This document shows positions 42,045 through 50,052 of a stretch of 60,263 bases of DNA, piece by piece (within the stretch, counting starts at the first letter, position 1; each line of letters opens with the position of its first letter). The DNA comes from a virus. Under the pieces are notes generated by a model. The model had not been told where the DNA came from, searched no databases, and saw nothing but the letters and a program-made list of their open reading frames with translations. The translations under genes were made by a program, and so were the position numbers. The stretch is taken from positions 1 through 60,263 of IMG/VR virus record IMGVR_UViG_3300039002_000009; one strand, given 5' to 3'.

Positions 42045-43111
42045 TGGGAACAAATCTATTCAACGATCTCTTTGTTCTAGAAGCCGCAAATAATCATCTT
42101 GGGAGCATTGAGCGCGGTCTCCGCATCGTGACCGAGTATGGCCATGTCGTGCGCTACCATGGTGTCAAAGCCACGATCAAACTCCAACTTCGCGACCCGA
42201 ATACATTCGTTCACAAAGACTTTCGCGAACGAGAGGACATCCGCTACATCAAGAAGTGCATGCAGTGCCGAATGCCGCGTGAGCATTTCAAATCACTTGC
42301 CGAGGCAATTCGAAGCTATGGGTGTATCGTCTCTGCGACGGCCTTTGATGAGCCTAGTGTCGATCTTGCTGAAGAAATCGGCTGTAAGATTCTCAAGATC
42401 GCGAGTTCAGATGTGACGGATTGGGGTCTTCTGGAAAAGATCGCATCCAAGCGCATCCCGGTGATTGCCTCTCTCGGTGGGACATCCTTAGAGGACATGG
42501 ATAAGATCGTGGACTTCTTTGGCAAGCGCGGCATTCCCCTCGGAATCAACCATTGCGTTGCAATCTATCCAACCGAAGACGAAGAATTAGACCTAAATCA
42601 GATCGACTTCCTGAGGCAACGGTATCCAGGAATGACGATTGGCCTCAGCACCCATGAGCATGGGGACTGGCATACAAGCATGGCTATCTCTTATGCCAAG
42701 GGTGCTCGTATGTGGGAAAGACATGTAGAAGTTGATCATGATGGCATCAAGGTTTCACCCTATTGTTCTCTTCCTCATCAGATCGACGAGTGGTTCCGCA
42801 CCTATGCCAAGGTGAAGGCCATGTGTGGAGCACCGGGGACCGAGAAGCGCATCCCTCCTCGCAAGGAAATCGAATACCTTAACTCGCTTGTGCGTGGGGC
42901 TTATGCTTATCGGGCTATTCCGGCTGGACACGTTATTCAGCGAGGAGACCTCTATTTGGCGGTGCCCCTTCAGAAGGGCCAGCTCAGTTGTCGTGAATTT
43001 ATTCTTGGCGAGAGGTTAACGAAGTGGCTAGATAAAGACGCCCCCTTAACGGTTGATCATATCGATCTTGACCCTTCTCTCAAAAATCTCATTGCTGATC
43101 GGGGCTTGTGA
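42044..43111 (+). CDS. NeuB-like sialic acid synthase family protein with SAF domain, 355 aa
   Basis: A TIM barrel with LEAANNHLGSIERG and KATIKLQLRD near the N-terminus, KILKIASSDVTDWGLLEKIA in the centre, and HCVAIYPTEDEELDL, all corresponding to NeuB blocks. The last ~65 residues (AYRAIPAGHVIQRGDLYLAVPL) form the antifreeze/SAF domain that closes the NeuB active site. NeuB enzymes condense phosphoenolpyruvate with a sugar to give nonulosonic acids. No CMP-sugar synthetase is in the window, so activation would use a host enzyme or the product is atypical. Start overlaps the previous stop. Confidence 0.85.
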   Translation: MGTNLFNDLFVLEAANNHLGSIERGLRIVTEYGHVVRYHGVKATIKLQLRDPNTFVHKDFREREDIRYIKKCMQCRMPREHFKSLAEAIRSYGCIVSATAFDEPSVDLAEEIGCKILKIASSDVTDWGLLEKIASKRIPVIASLGGTSLEDMDKIVDFFGKRGIPLGINHCVAIYPTEDEELDLNQIDFLRQRYPGMTIGLSTHEHGDWHTSMAISYAKGARMWERHVEVDHDGIKVSPYCSLPHQIDEWFRTYAKVKAMCGAPGTEKRIPPRKEIEYLNSLVRGAYAYRAIPAGHVIQRGDLYLAVPLQKGQLSCREFILGERLTKWLDKDAPLTVDHIDLDPSLKNLIADRGL

Positions 43112-44280
43112 TGCCGCGTGTATCTATTATTTTGACGACTTTTCAGCGTCCCGCGATGCTTCTCGAAGCAATCAATGGTGCTCTCTCTCAGACCTATGAA
43201 GACTTCGAACTCCTGGTGATGGACAATGCCAGCACAGACTATACCGGTGATGTGGTTCGACAGCTCAAGGACCCCCGATTGCTCTACATCCGCAGACCCG
43301 TAAACAATGGCAGTGCGGCGAACTGGATGGAAGGTCTGTCAAGGGCTAGGGGAGAATTGATCCTTAACACGCATGACGATGACATCATGCACCCAACCAT
43401 GCTAGAACGCGAAGTCGAGGTGATGGACGCCAGTGGAGCGAAGATGGTTGGATGCAATGTGAGAATTGTGGACAAGAATGGCGGTCTAATGCAGGATCGA
43501 TTTAGCCCGGATGCAACGGATCGTATTTTTACTCGTGGGGAATTCATTCGCGCCTATATGACGGAACGCTTCACATTCAAATGTTCTACACAATTGACTC
43601 GGAGATGCGACCATGATTGGATGTCAGGCTCTGGGGATCCGGGAATCGGTCCTTTGGGCGACATCTACATGGTTTGTCTCGCCAATTCGAAAGGGTCTGT
43701 TGTCCACATTGCCGATCCTCTTCTTGATTACCGCGTCCATGAAAGTGGTGAGACATTCACGCTCGACATCACGCCGAGTGATATCAAGTTGCACATGAAG
43801 GTAAGGGATCTGTGCAGATCCTCGGGTCTTGATTGGTGCTTGCCCTATATTCATTCATCTATGCTCCGATATCGCATTCTCCAGTCGCTCATCCATGGAG
43901 TTAAGCCTCGGTCTCTTCTCCGCAAACTCGGTGGTATCGAAACCGAATTCCCTAACAACTTCAGCCTCCCAGTCTTCCCAGACGGACGAGCACGTAAGTA
44001 TCAAGGTAAACGAGTCGCCATCGTTGGCAGCCTTCTTAATGCATTTCTTTTGGCAGAAGAATGCCTTGCGTCCGGGGTGAAGGTGGCTTACTTTGTAGAC
44101 AACAATACCAAGCGTCAAGGGAAGCGTCTCGATGATCTCAACATCTATCCCTTTAACAGGCTCCAAACCGACCCCGTTGATCTCGTTATTTCTTCTTGTG
44201 AGAAACGATCTATCGATCAAGTCCGGCCCATGGTTAGCAAATATACCGACACACATGTTGTTTCTTGGAGGGACCTGTGA
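43111..44280 (+). CDS. family 2 glycosyltransferase, 389 aa
   Basis: GT-A start PRVSIILTTFQRPAMLLEAINGAL, then MDNASTDYTGDV and the metal-binding LNTHDDDIMHPTM. After about residue 290 a second, Rossmann-like domain follows (KRVAIVGSLLNAFLLAEECLASG), which is not part of a standard GT2 and may bind a nucleotide sugar. It would transfer the sugar made by the operon. ATG overlaps the NeuB-like stop. Confidence 0.85.
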   Translation: MPRVSIILTTFQRPAMLLEAINGALSQTYEDFELLVMDNASTDYTGDVVRQLKDPRLLYIRRPVNNGSAANWMEGLSRARGELILNTHDDDIMHPTMLEREVEVMDASGAKMVGCNVRIVDKNGGLMQDRFSPDATDRIFTRGEFIRAYMTERFTFKCSTQLTRRCDHDWMSGSGDPGIGPLGDIYMVCLANSKGSVVHIADPLLDYRVHESGETFTLDITPSDIKLHMKVRDLCRSSGLDWCLPYIHSSMLRYRILQSLIHGVKPRSLLRKLGGIETEFPNNFSLPVFPDGRARKYQGKRVAIVGSLLNAFLLAEECLASGVKVAYFVDNNTKRQGKRLDDLNIYPFNRLQTDPVDLVISSCEKRSIDQVRPMVSKYTDTHVVSWRDL

Positions 44281-44468
44281 ATATTAATCTGATGGAAGAA
44301 ATAGCAGAGTGGATCATCATGCCGACTGTTAAGCTGACCGAAAATTCGCCTCGAAAATGGATTAGAGTAATAGGGTTCTTGGGATTTGTGTTCACAATGC
44401 CCTGCATAATCATTGGAGGCATATTCCTAGCTATAGTGATGATTATTGAAACAATTCAAGAGATATGA
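44277..44468 (+). CDS. small membrane protein, 63 aa
   Basis: GTG start with GGAGGG upstream, overlapping the glycosyltransferase stop. One strong membrane segment (about residues 34-58, FLGFVFTMPCIIIGGIFLAIVM). May anchor the glycan enzymes at the membrane, or act in exclusion; no homologue recognised. Confidence 0.6.
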   Translation: MNINLMEEIAEWIIMPTVKLTENSPRKWIRVIGFLGFVFTMPCIIIGGIFLAIVMIIETIQEI

Positions 44469-44479
44469 TGGGAGCGAAC

Positions 44480-45178
44480 ATGTCGCAGAAAATGGTTGCC
44501 ATCACTGGAGCAAGCCGTGGGATCGGACTTGAACTAACGCGGAAGTTCTTGGATATGGGATGGAATGTCCATGTCCTTGTAAGACGTTTCAGCGATGAAC
44601 TACGGGAACTTTATCGTAATCCTAAGCTCTCGTTCACCCTCTGTGATCTTGAAAATCCGGAAGCGATCGATAGGCATAGCCTCCCCTTCCTAGACGTTCT
44701 GATCAATAACGCGGCGGCTGTAGATTGGCAACCGCATGTTGATTCGGTCAAAACGCTTCACATGAGCCGAGGTCTTTTGGAGAAGGTCTATGCTGTCAAT
44801 GTGTTCGCTCCCCTTCTCCTTGCACAAAGGTTCGTCCTCAACCCAGATGCCCGCATCGTGAATGTCGTTTCTAGCGTGGCTGAATGCACTCATCCCGACA
44901 TGCAGACGGACTTCCAAGCGGCTTATACTTCGTCCAAAGCCGCACTTCTCGTGCTTACCAAGAAAATGGCTGCGGCATTCGGGCCTCGGGGAGTCGTGGT
45001 GAACGCAGCATGCCCTGGATGGGTGAAGACCCGTATGGGTGGTAAAGATGCTCCGCTTTCAACCTCACAGGGAGCAGATAATATCATCGCCGCGTGCCAA
45101 CTAAATTCAGATCGTCCCGTGACGGGCCGCTACTTCAAGGAAGGTAAGCTGGCTAAATACATCTCGGAATCGCTATGA
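44480..45178 (+). CDS. short-chain dehydrogenase/reductase, 232 aa
   Basis: TGASRGIG (9-16) binds NAD(P); NNAAA near 77-80; catalytic Ser131/132, Tyr149 and Lys153 (YTSSK) are all present, so the enzyme should be active. In this context it probably reduces a keto-sugar made by a neighbouring enzyme. GGGAG precedes ATG at 44480. Confidence 0.85.
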   Translation: MSQKMVAITGASRGIGLELTRKFLDMGWNVHVLVRRFSDELRELYRNPKLSFTLCDLENPEAIDRHSLPFLDVLINNAAAVDWQPHVDSVKTLHMSRGLLEKVYAVNVFAPLLLAQRFVLNPDARIVNVVSSVAECTHPDMQTDFQAAYTSSKAALLVLTKKMAAAFGPRGVVVNAACPGWVKTRMGGKDAPLSTSQGADNIIAACQLNSDRPVTGRYFKEGKLAKYISESL

Positions 45179-46170
45179 AGACATGCCGAAAGATTGAATC
45201 CGGGTTGAGGCTTGGGCCAGAAGGAATCACGCCGTGTTGCATGGGTGTGTGGTCTGGTCCGACCTATTGGGCTCCCAAGGAGATCAAGAACCTCACGATC
45301 ACCAAACAAATGGTGATGCAGAAACGCCAGGAACTTCATACAAAGCTCAATGATCCCGACAGCGATATCGTATGCAAGCGGTGCTCTCAGGTAATCGAGC
45401 AGACACGCGAGCAGCGTTTCAACGAGATAGGCCATGTGAATGTCGCGCATTTCACCTATTGTAACCTCCGATGCGATTACTGCTCTTACACCAAGGCCAA
45501 TGACTTTCGCGCTCCGCTCTATGATCCTCTTCCCTTGCTACAGCAGTTCAAGCTGTCCGATCGCGCACGGGACTGTTGGGTAGATCTCAATGGAGGAGAA
45601 CCAACGCTTCTGCCAAACCTAAAGGATTATATTGACTACTTTCGATCAATCAACGCCTTCATCTCAATGTTTACAAATGGTGTCATTTTCAGTCCCGCAA
45701 TTCACAATGGACTTGTCGATGGCACGATCAATCAGTGCATCGTGTCTCTTGACGCAGGAACTCCCGAGACGTTCAGAATGCTCAAGCGGCGAGATTCTTT
45801 CGACGAGGTAACCAATACGCTTCGCAGATATGCCGTAGCAGCCAATAACGGGAAGGGCAAGCTGATTGTCAAGTACGTGTTCTGTCCCATGAATTCGTGG
45901 AACCAAGACATCCAGCGATTCCCATCCCTGATGAAAGCTATCCGGCCTTCGCAGGTTTGGCTTATGGTGGACTTCACGCCTTTTGCATCGGACCCCCCTA
46001 TTGTCTGTGATCACTCCCGAGAGGTCTATGCATACGCTAGGATCTATCGAGAACTCAAGAAGCTTGGAATAGACGTTCGGCACTTCATGCGCGAGCAGAG
46101 TGGATGTCTCACGCCCGAAATGATTTCCCTCCAAGATAAAATCGAAGAAGAGATCAAAGGACTGCCATGA
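45175..46170 (+). CDS. radical SAM enzyme, 331 aa
   Basis: The iron-sulfur motif CNLRCDYC has Cys96, Cys100 and Cys103, followed by the SAM-binding GGEPT (140-144). Extra cysteines near the N-terminus (CC at 21-22; CKRC at 67-70) may hold another cluster. Radical SAM enzymes in sugar clusters catalyse dehydration, epimerisation or methyl transfer. Substrate is unknown. ATGA overlap with the SDR gene. Confidence 0.85.
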   Translation: MKTCRKIESGLRLGPEGITPCCMGVWSGPTYWAPKEIKNLTITKQMVMQKRQELHTKLNDPDSDIVCKRCSQVIEQTREQRFNEIGHVNVAHFTYCNLRCDYCSYTKANDFRAPLYDPLPLLQQFKLSDRARDCWVDLNGGEPTLLPNLKDYIDYFRSINAFISMFTNGVIFSPAIHNGLVDGTINQCIVSLDAGTPETFRMLKRRDSFDEVTNTLRRYAVAANNGKGKLIVKYVFCPMNSWNQDIQRFPSLMKAIRPSQVWLMVDFTPFASDPPIVCDHSREVYAYARIYRELKKLGIDVRHFMREQSGCLTPEMISLQDKIEEEIKGLP

Positions 46171-46733
46171 GCGTTAACCAATATCGTCAGGCTCTAGAGA
46201 ATATCGGATCTCAGATGAAGGAAAAGTGTGTTCGGGGTATTTGGTACTATACCCTGGAACTCAGAGTGAAGGTCACAGGTGAACGGCTCCGAACCCTGAC
46301 TGATGCTTTCCGTGGCCCAGACAAGAAAGGTGATAAACGCCTTTGGTCCTATGTAGACAAAACTGATCCTGGTGGTTGCTGGATTTGGATCGGGTCTAAT
46401 GTAGGTGGGTATGGCTATCATTTCTCAAATGGGAAGCGATACAAGGCTCACAAACTGGTTTATACAAAGCTCAAGAAAGATATTGGAACTCGACGCTTGC
46501 GTAACACCTGTGGATGCACCCTCTGCGTTAACCCTGACCACTGGGAGCCCATGGCGAAGACGCGCGGAGTCTATAGGATTAGCAAGAATCTATGGGGTGC
46601 CTGGATTTGGATCGATGGTAAGACAAAGGTCCTTGGATCATTCCCCACAAGAGCCAAGGCCCTACAGGCCAGAAGGCTTGCCGAGATGGCGGCTATTCAT
46701 GTAAAAGGGAAGAGACATGCCAAAACTGCCTGA
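46167..46733 (+). CDS. HNH-endonuclease-like protein with altered motif, 188 aa
   Basis: GCWIWIGSNVGGYGYHFSNGKRYKAHKLVY and later CGCTLCVNPDHWEP match phage HNH homing endonucleases. The first His of the usual RHxC motif is replaced by Asn (LRNTC), so cleavage may be impaired. The C-terminal part (GVYRISKNLWGAWIWIDGKTKVLGSFPTRAKA) looks like an AP2-type DNA-binding domain. It overlaps neighbours at both ends, so it is now embedded in the glycan operon rather than free-standing. Confidence 0.7.
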   Translation: MSVNQYRQALENIGSQMKEKCVRGIWYYTLELRVKVTGERLRTLTDAFRGPDKKGDKRLWSYVDKTDPGGCWIWIGSNVGGYGYHFSNGKRYKAHKLVYTKLKKDIGTRRLRNTCGCTLCVNPDHWEPMAKTRGVYRISKNLWGAWIWIDGKTKVLGSFPTRAKALQARRLAEMAAIHVKGKRHAKTA

Positions 46734-47697
46734 TCGCGATATTCAAGAGGTTCTCCGAGATGTCCCCTGGAAAGACCTGAAGGGAGCCAAGATTCTCCTC
46801 TCTGGCGGGTCAGGGTTCGTGGGGTCCTGGATGGTGGATACATTCTACCATGCCAATCTGGAATATGAACTCGGAGCCACAATGACGGTCTTGACACGCG
46901 ATACGTGGAAGACCCTGCGCGGAATGGTCCACCTCCCCCAGAACGGATCGGTGACCGTACGTAAAGCCGATCTGGCTGATTCTTTCCCATCTCTAGGGTG
47001 CGGGTACACCCATATCGTTCATGCTGCATCGGAGAACCATAGAGACAGACTTTACATGCATGAAACGATTGTCGAAGGGACCAAGAAGATGCTGGAGGCT
47101 GCCTATCGTGACGGAGTGCATCGCTTCCTCTACCTCAGTTCAGGTGCGGCAGCTAAAGACCTCGATTCTATGGATCCCGAGAATGTCTACGGTATCTCTA
47201 AGAAGGCCGCCGAAAACCTGTGCACGATTTTTGTCCAGCGCGGTCTTCATGTGGCCGTTGCACGGGGCTATACCTTCTCAGGGCCACGTTTGCCTCTGGG
47301 CAAGAAGTTTGCGTTGGGAGAATTCGTAGAGGCCGGCCTGAAAGGTATGACCATTGGGACCACGAGCGGCAACACGGTTAGGTCCTACCTCTATGCATCT
47401 GATATGGCCACTTGGCTCTGGAAGATTCTTCTCAAATTCGAAAAGGGATCTGTAACTGATGTGGGATCAGATCGACCAGTCAGCATGGATACCGTTTCGT
47501 CTTATGTGGCTGCTCTGTGTGGAGTTAACCACAACTGCTATCTGACTGGCAACCCCGACACCTATTATCCGGGGTCCAGGGATGGTCGGCTTTTGGTCAA
47601 GGTCCCCTTCGAAGAGGGCGTTGAACGCATGGTTGACTGGTATAGGCATAACATGCCTAAAGATCTTGACAAACCAGGTAAAGAATTCTATCCTTAA
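46717..47697 (+). CDS. NAD-dependent sugar epimerase/dehydratase, 326 aa
   Basis: Extended SDR: GGSGFVGS (30-37) for NAD binding, Tyr158 and Lys162 (YGISK) for catalysis, and SSGAAA near 141-146. These enzymes act on nucleotide sugars (4-epimerase, 4,6-dehydratase or reductase). It is the last gene of the operon. GGGAAGAGAC precedes ATG. Confidence 0.85.
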   Translation: MPKLPDRDIQEVLRDVPWKDLKGAKILLSGGSGFVGSWMVDTFYHANLEYELGATMTVLTRDTWKTLRGMVHLPQNGSVTVRKADLADSFPSLGCGYTHIVHAASENHRDRLYMHETIVEGTKKMLEAAYRDGVHRFLYLSSGAAAKDLDSMDPENVYGISKKAAENLCTIFVQRGLHVAVARGYTFSGPRLPLGKKFALGEFVEAGLKGMTIGTTSGNTVRSYLYASDMATWLWKILLKFEKGSVTDVGSDRPVSMDTVSSYVAALCGVNHNCYLTGNPDTYYPGSRDGRLLVKVPFEEGVERMVDWYRHNMPKDLDKPGKEFYP

Positions 47698-47710
47698 GCA
47701 TGGCTCATCG

Positions 47711-47781
47711 GTGCCGCCTGGGTGACTGGTGACCCAAGGAGCGGACCCCGCTGCGGCTACCCACACTGTGAGGCTGGGTAG
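47711..47781 (+). ncRNA. structured 3' UTR: three-way junction plus competing hairpin
   Basis: GCCGC at 47713-47717 pairs with GCGGC at 47753-47757 and encloses two hairpins (47720-47735, GGGT/ACCC; 47740-47752, AGCGG/CCGCT). CTACCCA at 47757-47763 pairs with TGGGTAG at 47775-47781 and shares a base with the outer stem, so two folds compete. No gene lies here. Could be a regulatory RNA or a 3'-end stabiliser; no known class recognised. Confidence 0.5.
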
Positions 47782-47798
47782 TTCGCCCGATAGATATG

Positions 47799-47827
47799 AA
47801 AAGGCCCCCATCTCTGGGGGCTTTGGT
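47799..47827. terminator. bidirectional terminator between the convergent arms
   Basis: AAAGGCCCCCA / TGGGGGCTTT stem with a short loop and A/T runs on both sides, placed between the stop of the epimerase (plus) at 47697 and the stop of the leftward gene at 47828. It separates the two transcription arms. Confidence 0.8.
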
Positions 47828-48052
47828 TTATTGCATCACCAGGGGTGTTGTCTTCTCTTTGGTGTGAATGAAGGCCATGGCCTGCTCTGACCTCCCTTGT
47901 CGAATCTCGTAGAGGGCCTTGTCGATCCAATTGAACGGAATCCCTGTGACAGGCCCATTGGCGATGTGAGCCGCTAGGGCAGAGATGGGCTGTATGAGTC
48001 TATCTACGGGAGGAATAGGATCGCAGGCATCAGAAGGACAAATCTGAGTCAT
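47828..48052 (-). CDS. hypothetical protein, 74 aa
   Basis: Last gene of the leftward arm. Begins MTQICPSDACDPIPP and has no recognised domain. GGCGGAAG lies upstream of ATG at 48052; the longer frame is not supported. Overlaps the end of ssb by 23 nt. Confidence 0.6.
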   Translation of the reverse strand: MTQICPSDACDPIPPVDRLIQPISALAAHIANGPVTGIPFNWIDKALYEIRQGRSEQAMAFIHTKEKTTPLVMQ

Positions 48053-48446
48053 AGTCACTTCCGCCGTTGATGGTTGTAGTCTCTTCCTTGTCGGGAGCAG
48101 GCCGCTTCTCGCCGGATCGACCAAGAAGGATGAACTCTTTCGTATTGATCTCGATATACGTTTTCTTGAGGCCCTGCTTATCGGTATAGTCTCGGATATC
48201 AAGCTTCCCTTCGACATAGATCTGGTCCCCCGCCTTCACGTAGTCCATGACAACCTTGGCCTGGGGGCCATAGACAACCGCATGGAACCAGGATGTCTTG
48301 GTTTTCTTTTGGCCCTGCGAGTCCTTCCACTTCTCTGTGACTGCCACGGAAAATTTCGCTGATTCAATCCCTCCAGCAGTTACCTTACGTTCGGGGTCTT
48401 TCCCGACGTTCCCTATGAGTTCTGTCCGATTCAGGCTATAAGCCAT
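48030..48446 (-). CDS. ssb: single-stranded DNA-binding protein
   Basis: A 138-aa OB-fold protein of the bacterial SSB type: NRTELIGNVGKDPE, KFSVAVTEKWKDSQG, SWFHAVVYGPQAKVV, GDQIYVEGKLDIRDYTDKQG. It coats single-stranded DNA during replication. The C-terminus DSDLSF resembles the acidic tail that recruits partner enzymes. Start 48446 has a perfect AAGGAG 6 nt upstream. Confidence 0.93.
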   Translation of the reverse strand: MAYSLNRTELIGNVGKDPERKVTAGGIESAKFSVAVTEKWKDSQGQKKTKTSWFHAVVYGPQAKVVMDYVKAGDQIYVEGKLDIRDYTDKQGLKKTYIEINTKEFILLGRSGEKRPAPDKEETTTINGGSDYDSDLSF

Positions 48447-48448
48447 CT

Positions 48449-48835
48449 TCACTCCTTCGTTCCGGTCTTTCCCGGATATGGTAGGACTGGACGTTGTTTG
48501 ATTCTTAGCTCGTGGCGTTTCGCGAGCATACAGTAAGCTAGTTCGAGGTCCAGCCCGCCCCGCTCCAGCCATGCCCATTCAATGATCTTGCCTTTGAGCG
48601 CCTCCCAAAGCCTGGGATCGGCGACCGGCATGACAAAGTATCCCTTGTCTGGACCATCGAGGATGAACTGATTCCGCTTACGCCATTGGATGAACCAAGC
48701 AAGAGCCCCGAATTGTAGGTCCTCTTCTCCATCCGTCCACACAAAGAGCACGTGCCGGAGGTTCGGAGGGTACCGGTCCTGGCCTTCGATCTGAGGCTCT
48801 TCATCAAAATCAAGACCTTCATCCCAGTCGGTCAT
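48449..48835 (-). CDS. hypothetical protein, 128 aa
   Basis: Acidic N-terminus (MTDWDEGLDFDEEPQ) then a Trp-rich fold (ALAWFIQWRKRNQF). It ends 2 nt before the ssb start. Probably replication-associated by context; no family recognised. Confidence 0.65.
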   Translation of the reverse strand: MTDWDEGLDFDEEPQIEGQDRYPPNLRHVLFVWTDGEEDLQFGALAWFIQWRKRNQFILDGPDKGYFVMPVADPRLWEALKGKIIEWAWLERGGLDLELAYCMLAKRHELRIKQRPVLPYPGKTGTKE

Positions 48836-49095
48836 GGTAATTGCTTCTTTTTGATTCGGTTCACGATATCATCGATGAAGGCTTCCGAACTTATTTGATT
48901 CAACGCTGTTTTTATTCTATATTCTATGGCTTGCGTATTGTAATAAACGGCGCTCTGCTGTCTTTCTACAGCGTCCTTTACCTGAGATCTAACCATCCCC
49001 TGGATTGCAGCAGGGTCGGTTCCCCATTCTTTTAGGATAGAGAAAACGATCTCTTTTATTTCCTCTTTAAGCTTCTCGTGTCTCTTGAAGAACAT
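48832..49095 (-). CDS. hypothetical helical protein, 87 aa
   Basis: Charged and helical throughout (KLKEEIKEIVFSILKEWG), likely a coiled coil. TAAGGAGAG precedes ATG. Its stop overlaps the next start (ATGA type). It begins just after a terminator, so a new leftward transcript may start here. Confidence 0.65.
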   Translation of the reverse strand: MFFKRHEKLKEEIKEIVFSILKEWGTDPAAIQGMVRSQVKDAVERQQSAVYYNTQAIEYRIKTALNQISSEAFIDDIVNRIKKKQLP

Positions 49096-49115
49096 CCACT
49101 CTCCTTAGATATAAA

Positions 49116-49136
49116 AAGGGGGCGCAGTGCCCCCTT
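49116..49136 (-). terminator. intrinsic terminator within the leftward arm
   Basis: AAGGGGGC / GCCCCCTT stem with a 5-nt loop; on the minus strand it is followed by TTTTTAT. It should end much of the transcription arriving from the right and lower expression of ssb from upstream promoters. Confidence 0.7.
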
Positions 49137-49161
49137 CTAGATCACACGTGGAAGAACTTGG

Positions 49162-49290
49162 TTACATCTTCTTGTGCGTTTTCTTCTTCTGTGGCTTCAC
49201 CGGAGGTGCCGCCTTGGGGCCGATTTTCGGAAGCGATTTGGAGCTTTTGCCTCCGTCCATCGCGAGGAAGTTCTCTTTCTTTTTCTTCAT
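49162..49290 (-). CDS. small Lys-rich protein, 42 aa
   Basis: MKKKKENFLAMDGGKSSKSLP... ending KKKTHKKM. GGAGGAATATC precedes ATG, which decides for this frame over a competing longer one. Strongly basic, likely nucleic-acid-binding or unstructured. Confidence 0.5.
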   Translation of the reverse strand: MKKKKENFLAMDGGKSSKSLPKIGPKAAPPVKPQKKKTHKKM

Positions 49291-49372
49291 GATATTCCTC
49301 CATGGAAAGCCCCGGATCGCCGAGGGCTGGACTTGCAAGTAATCCAAGATTAAGGCTTGTCGGGCGCATTTG

Positions 49373-49852
49373 CTACCTCATAGGGAAGTCGGAAATACGG
49401 ATAACAAGGTAGGGGCTCTCCCCTGGGTTTAGGATACCGTTCGAGACATGATCCTCTAGGTGCTTCTCGTCGTCCTCCAGGATGAGCCCGTGCCCAATCC
49501 TGGACCGGTGCCAGGGCTCTCCCTTGCGCTTGCCGCTCTTGTAGATGCCTGACTCTTCCTTGGCTGGCCTCAGAACGTCAACCACGGGCTTCATCGAGAA
49601 CCAGAGGTTCTGACGGTCTAACGCTCGCTTCCCATAGCGAATGATCTCTAGATAGCGCTTCCCTTTGGGCCGGGAGATGGTGGCAAAACCTTCGGCTGAT
49701 CGGATGAGGTAGAACCAGTCTCGAAGGAGTTGTGTATAGACCGTCCAGTGCATCCGCTTAACCACGTTCCCGGATGGAGGGACTTGGTTGATCCTTAACG
49801 TCCAGGCACCTGGTTGGCTGGATCGGATAGGGATGTCTTCGAGAAGGCTCAT
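49373..49852 (-). CDS. RusA-like Holliday junction resolvase, 159 aa
   Basis: The pattern INQVPPSGN, then DRQNLWFSMKPVVDVLR and GLILEDDEKHLE gives the RusA order: hydrophobic N-terminus with PPS, D-x-N-x-x-K-x-x-D helix, and a DD pair. RusA enzymes cut branched DNA in recombination or before packaging. Start 49852 is supported by a 4-nt overlap with the upstream gene. Confidence 0.7.
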   Translation of the reverse strand: MSLLEDIPIRSSQPGAWTLRINQVPPSGNVVKRMHWTVYTQLLRDWFYLIRSAEGFATISRPKGKRYLEIIRYGKRALDRQNLWFSMKPVVDVLRPAKEESGIYKSGKRKGEPWHRSRIGHGLILEDDEKHLEDHVSNGILNPGESPYLVIRISDFPMR

Positions 49853-50052
49853 ACTCTGAAGATCCTTTTGAAGCATCGTTTTAGAATGCCATCGGGAGGG
49901 TCGGGCCTAGGAGCCCATCCATGGAAATCAGGTCCACATGCATCAGGGAGCATGTTTGCAAATCGTCGTTCAGTTTTCCACGAATATCCCGTCCTGGCGC
50001 ATACATTGTCTTGTCTATACGCGCAGTTTTGGCATGTCTTAATCTCAATCAT
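49849..50052 (-). CDS. small Cys-rich zinc-binding protein, 67 aa
   Basis: CQNCAYRQDNVCARTG near the N-terminus and a later Cys pair suggest one zinc site. CAGGAGG precedes ATG. Position next to a RusA-like nuclease suggests a DNA-related role. Confidence 0.6.
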   Translation of the reverse strand: MIEIKTCQNCAYRQDNVCARTGYSWKTERRFANMLPDACGPDFHGWAPRPDPPDGILKRCFKRIFRV

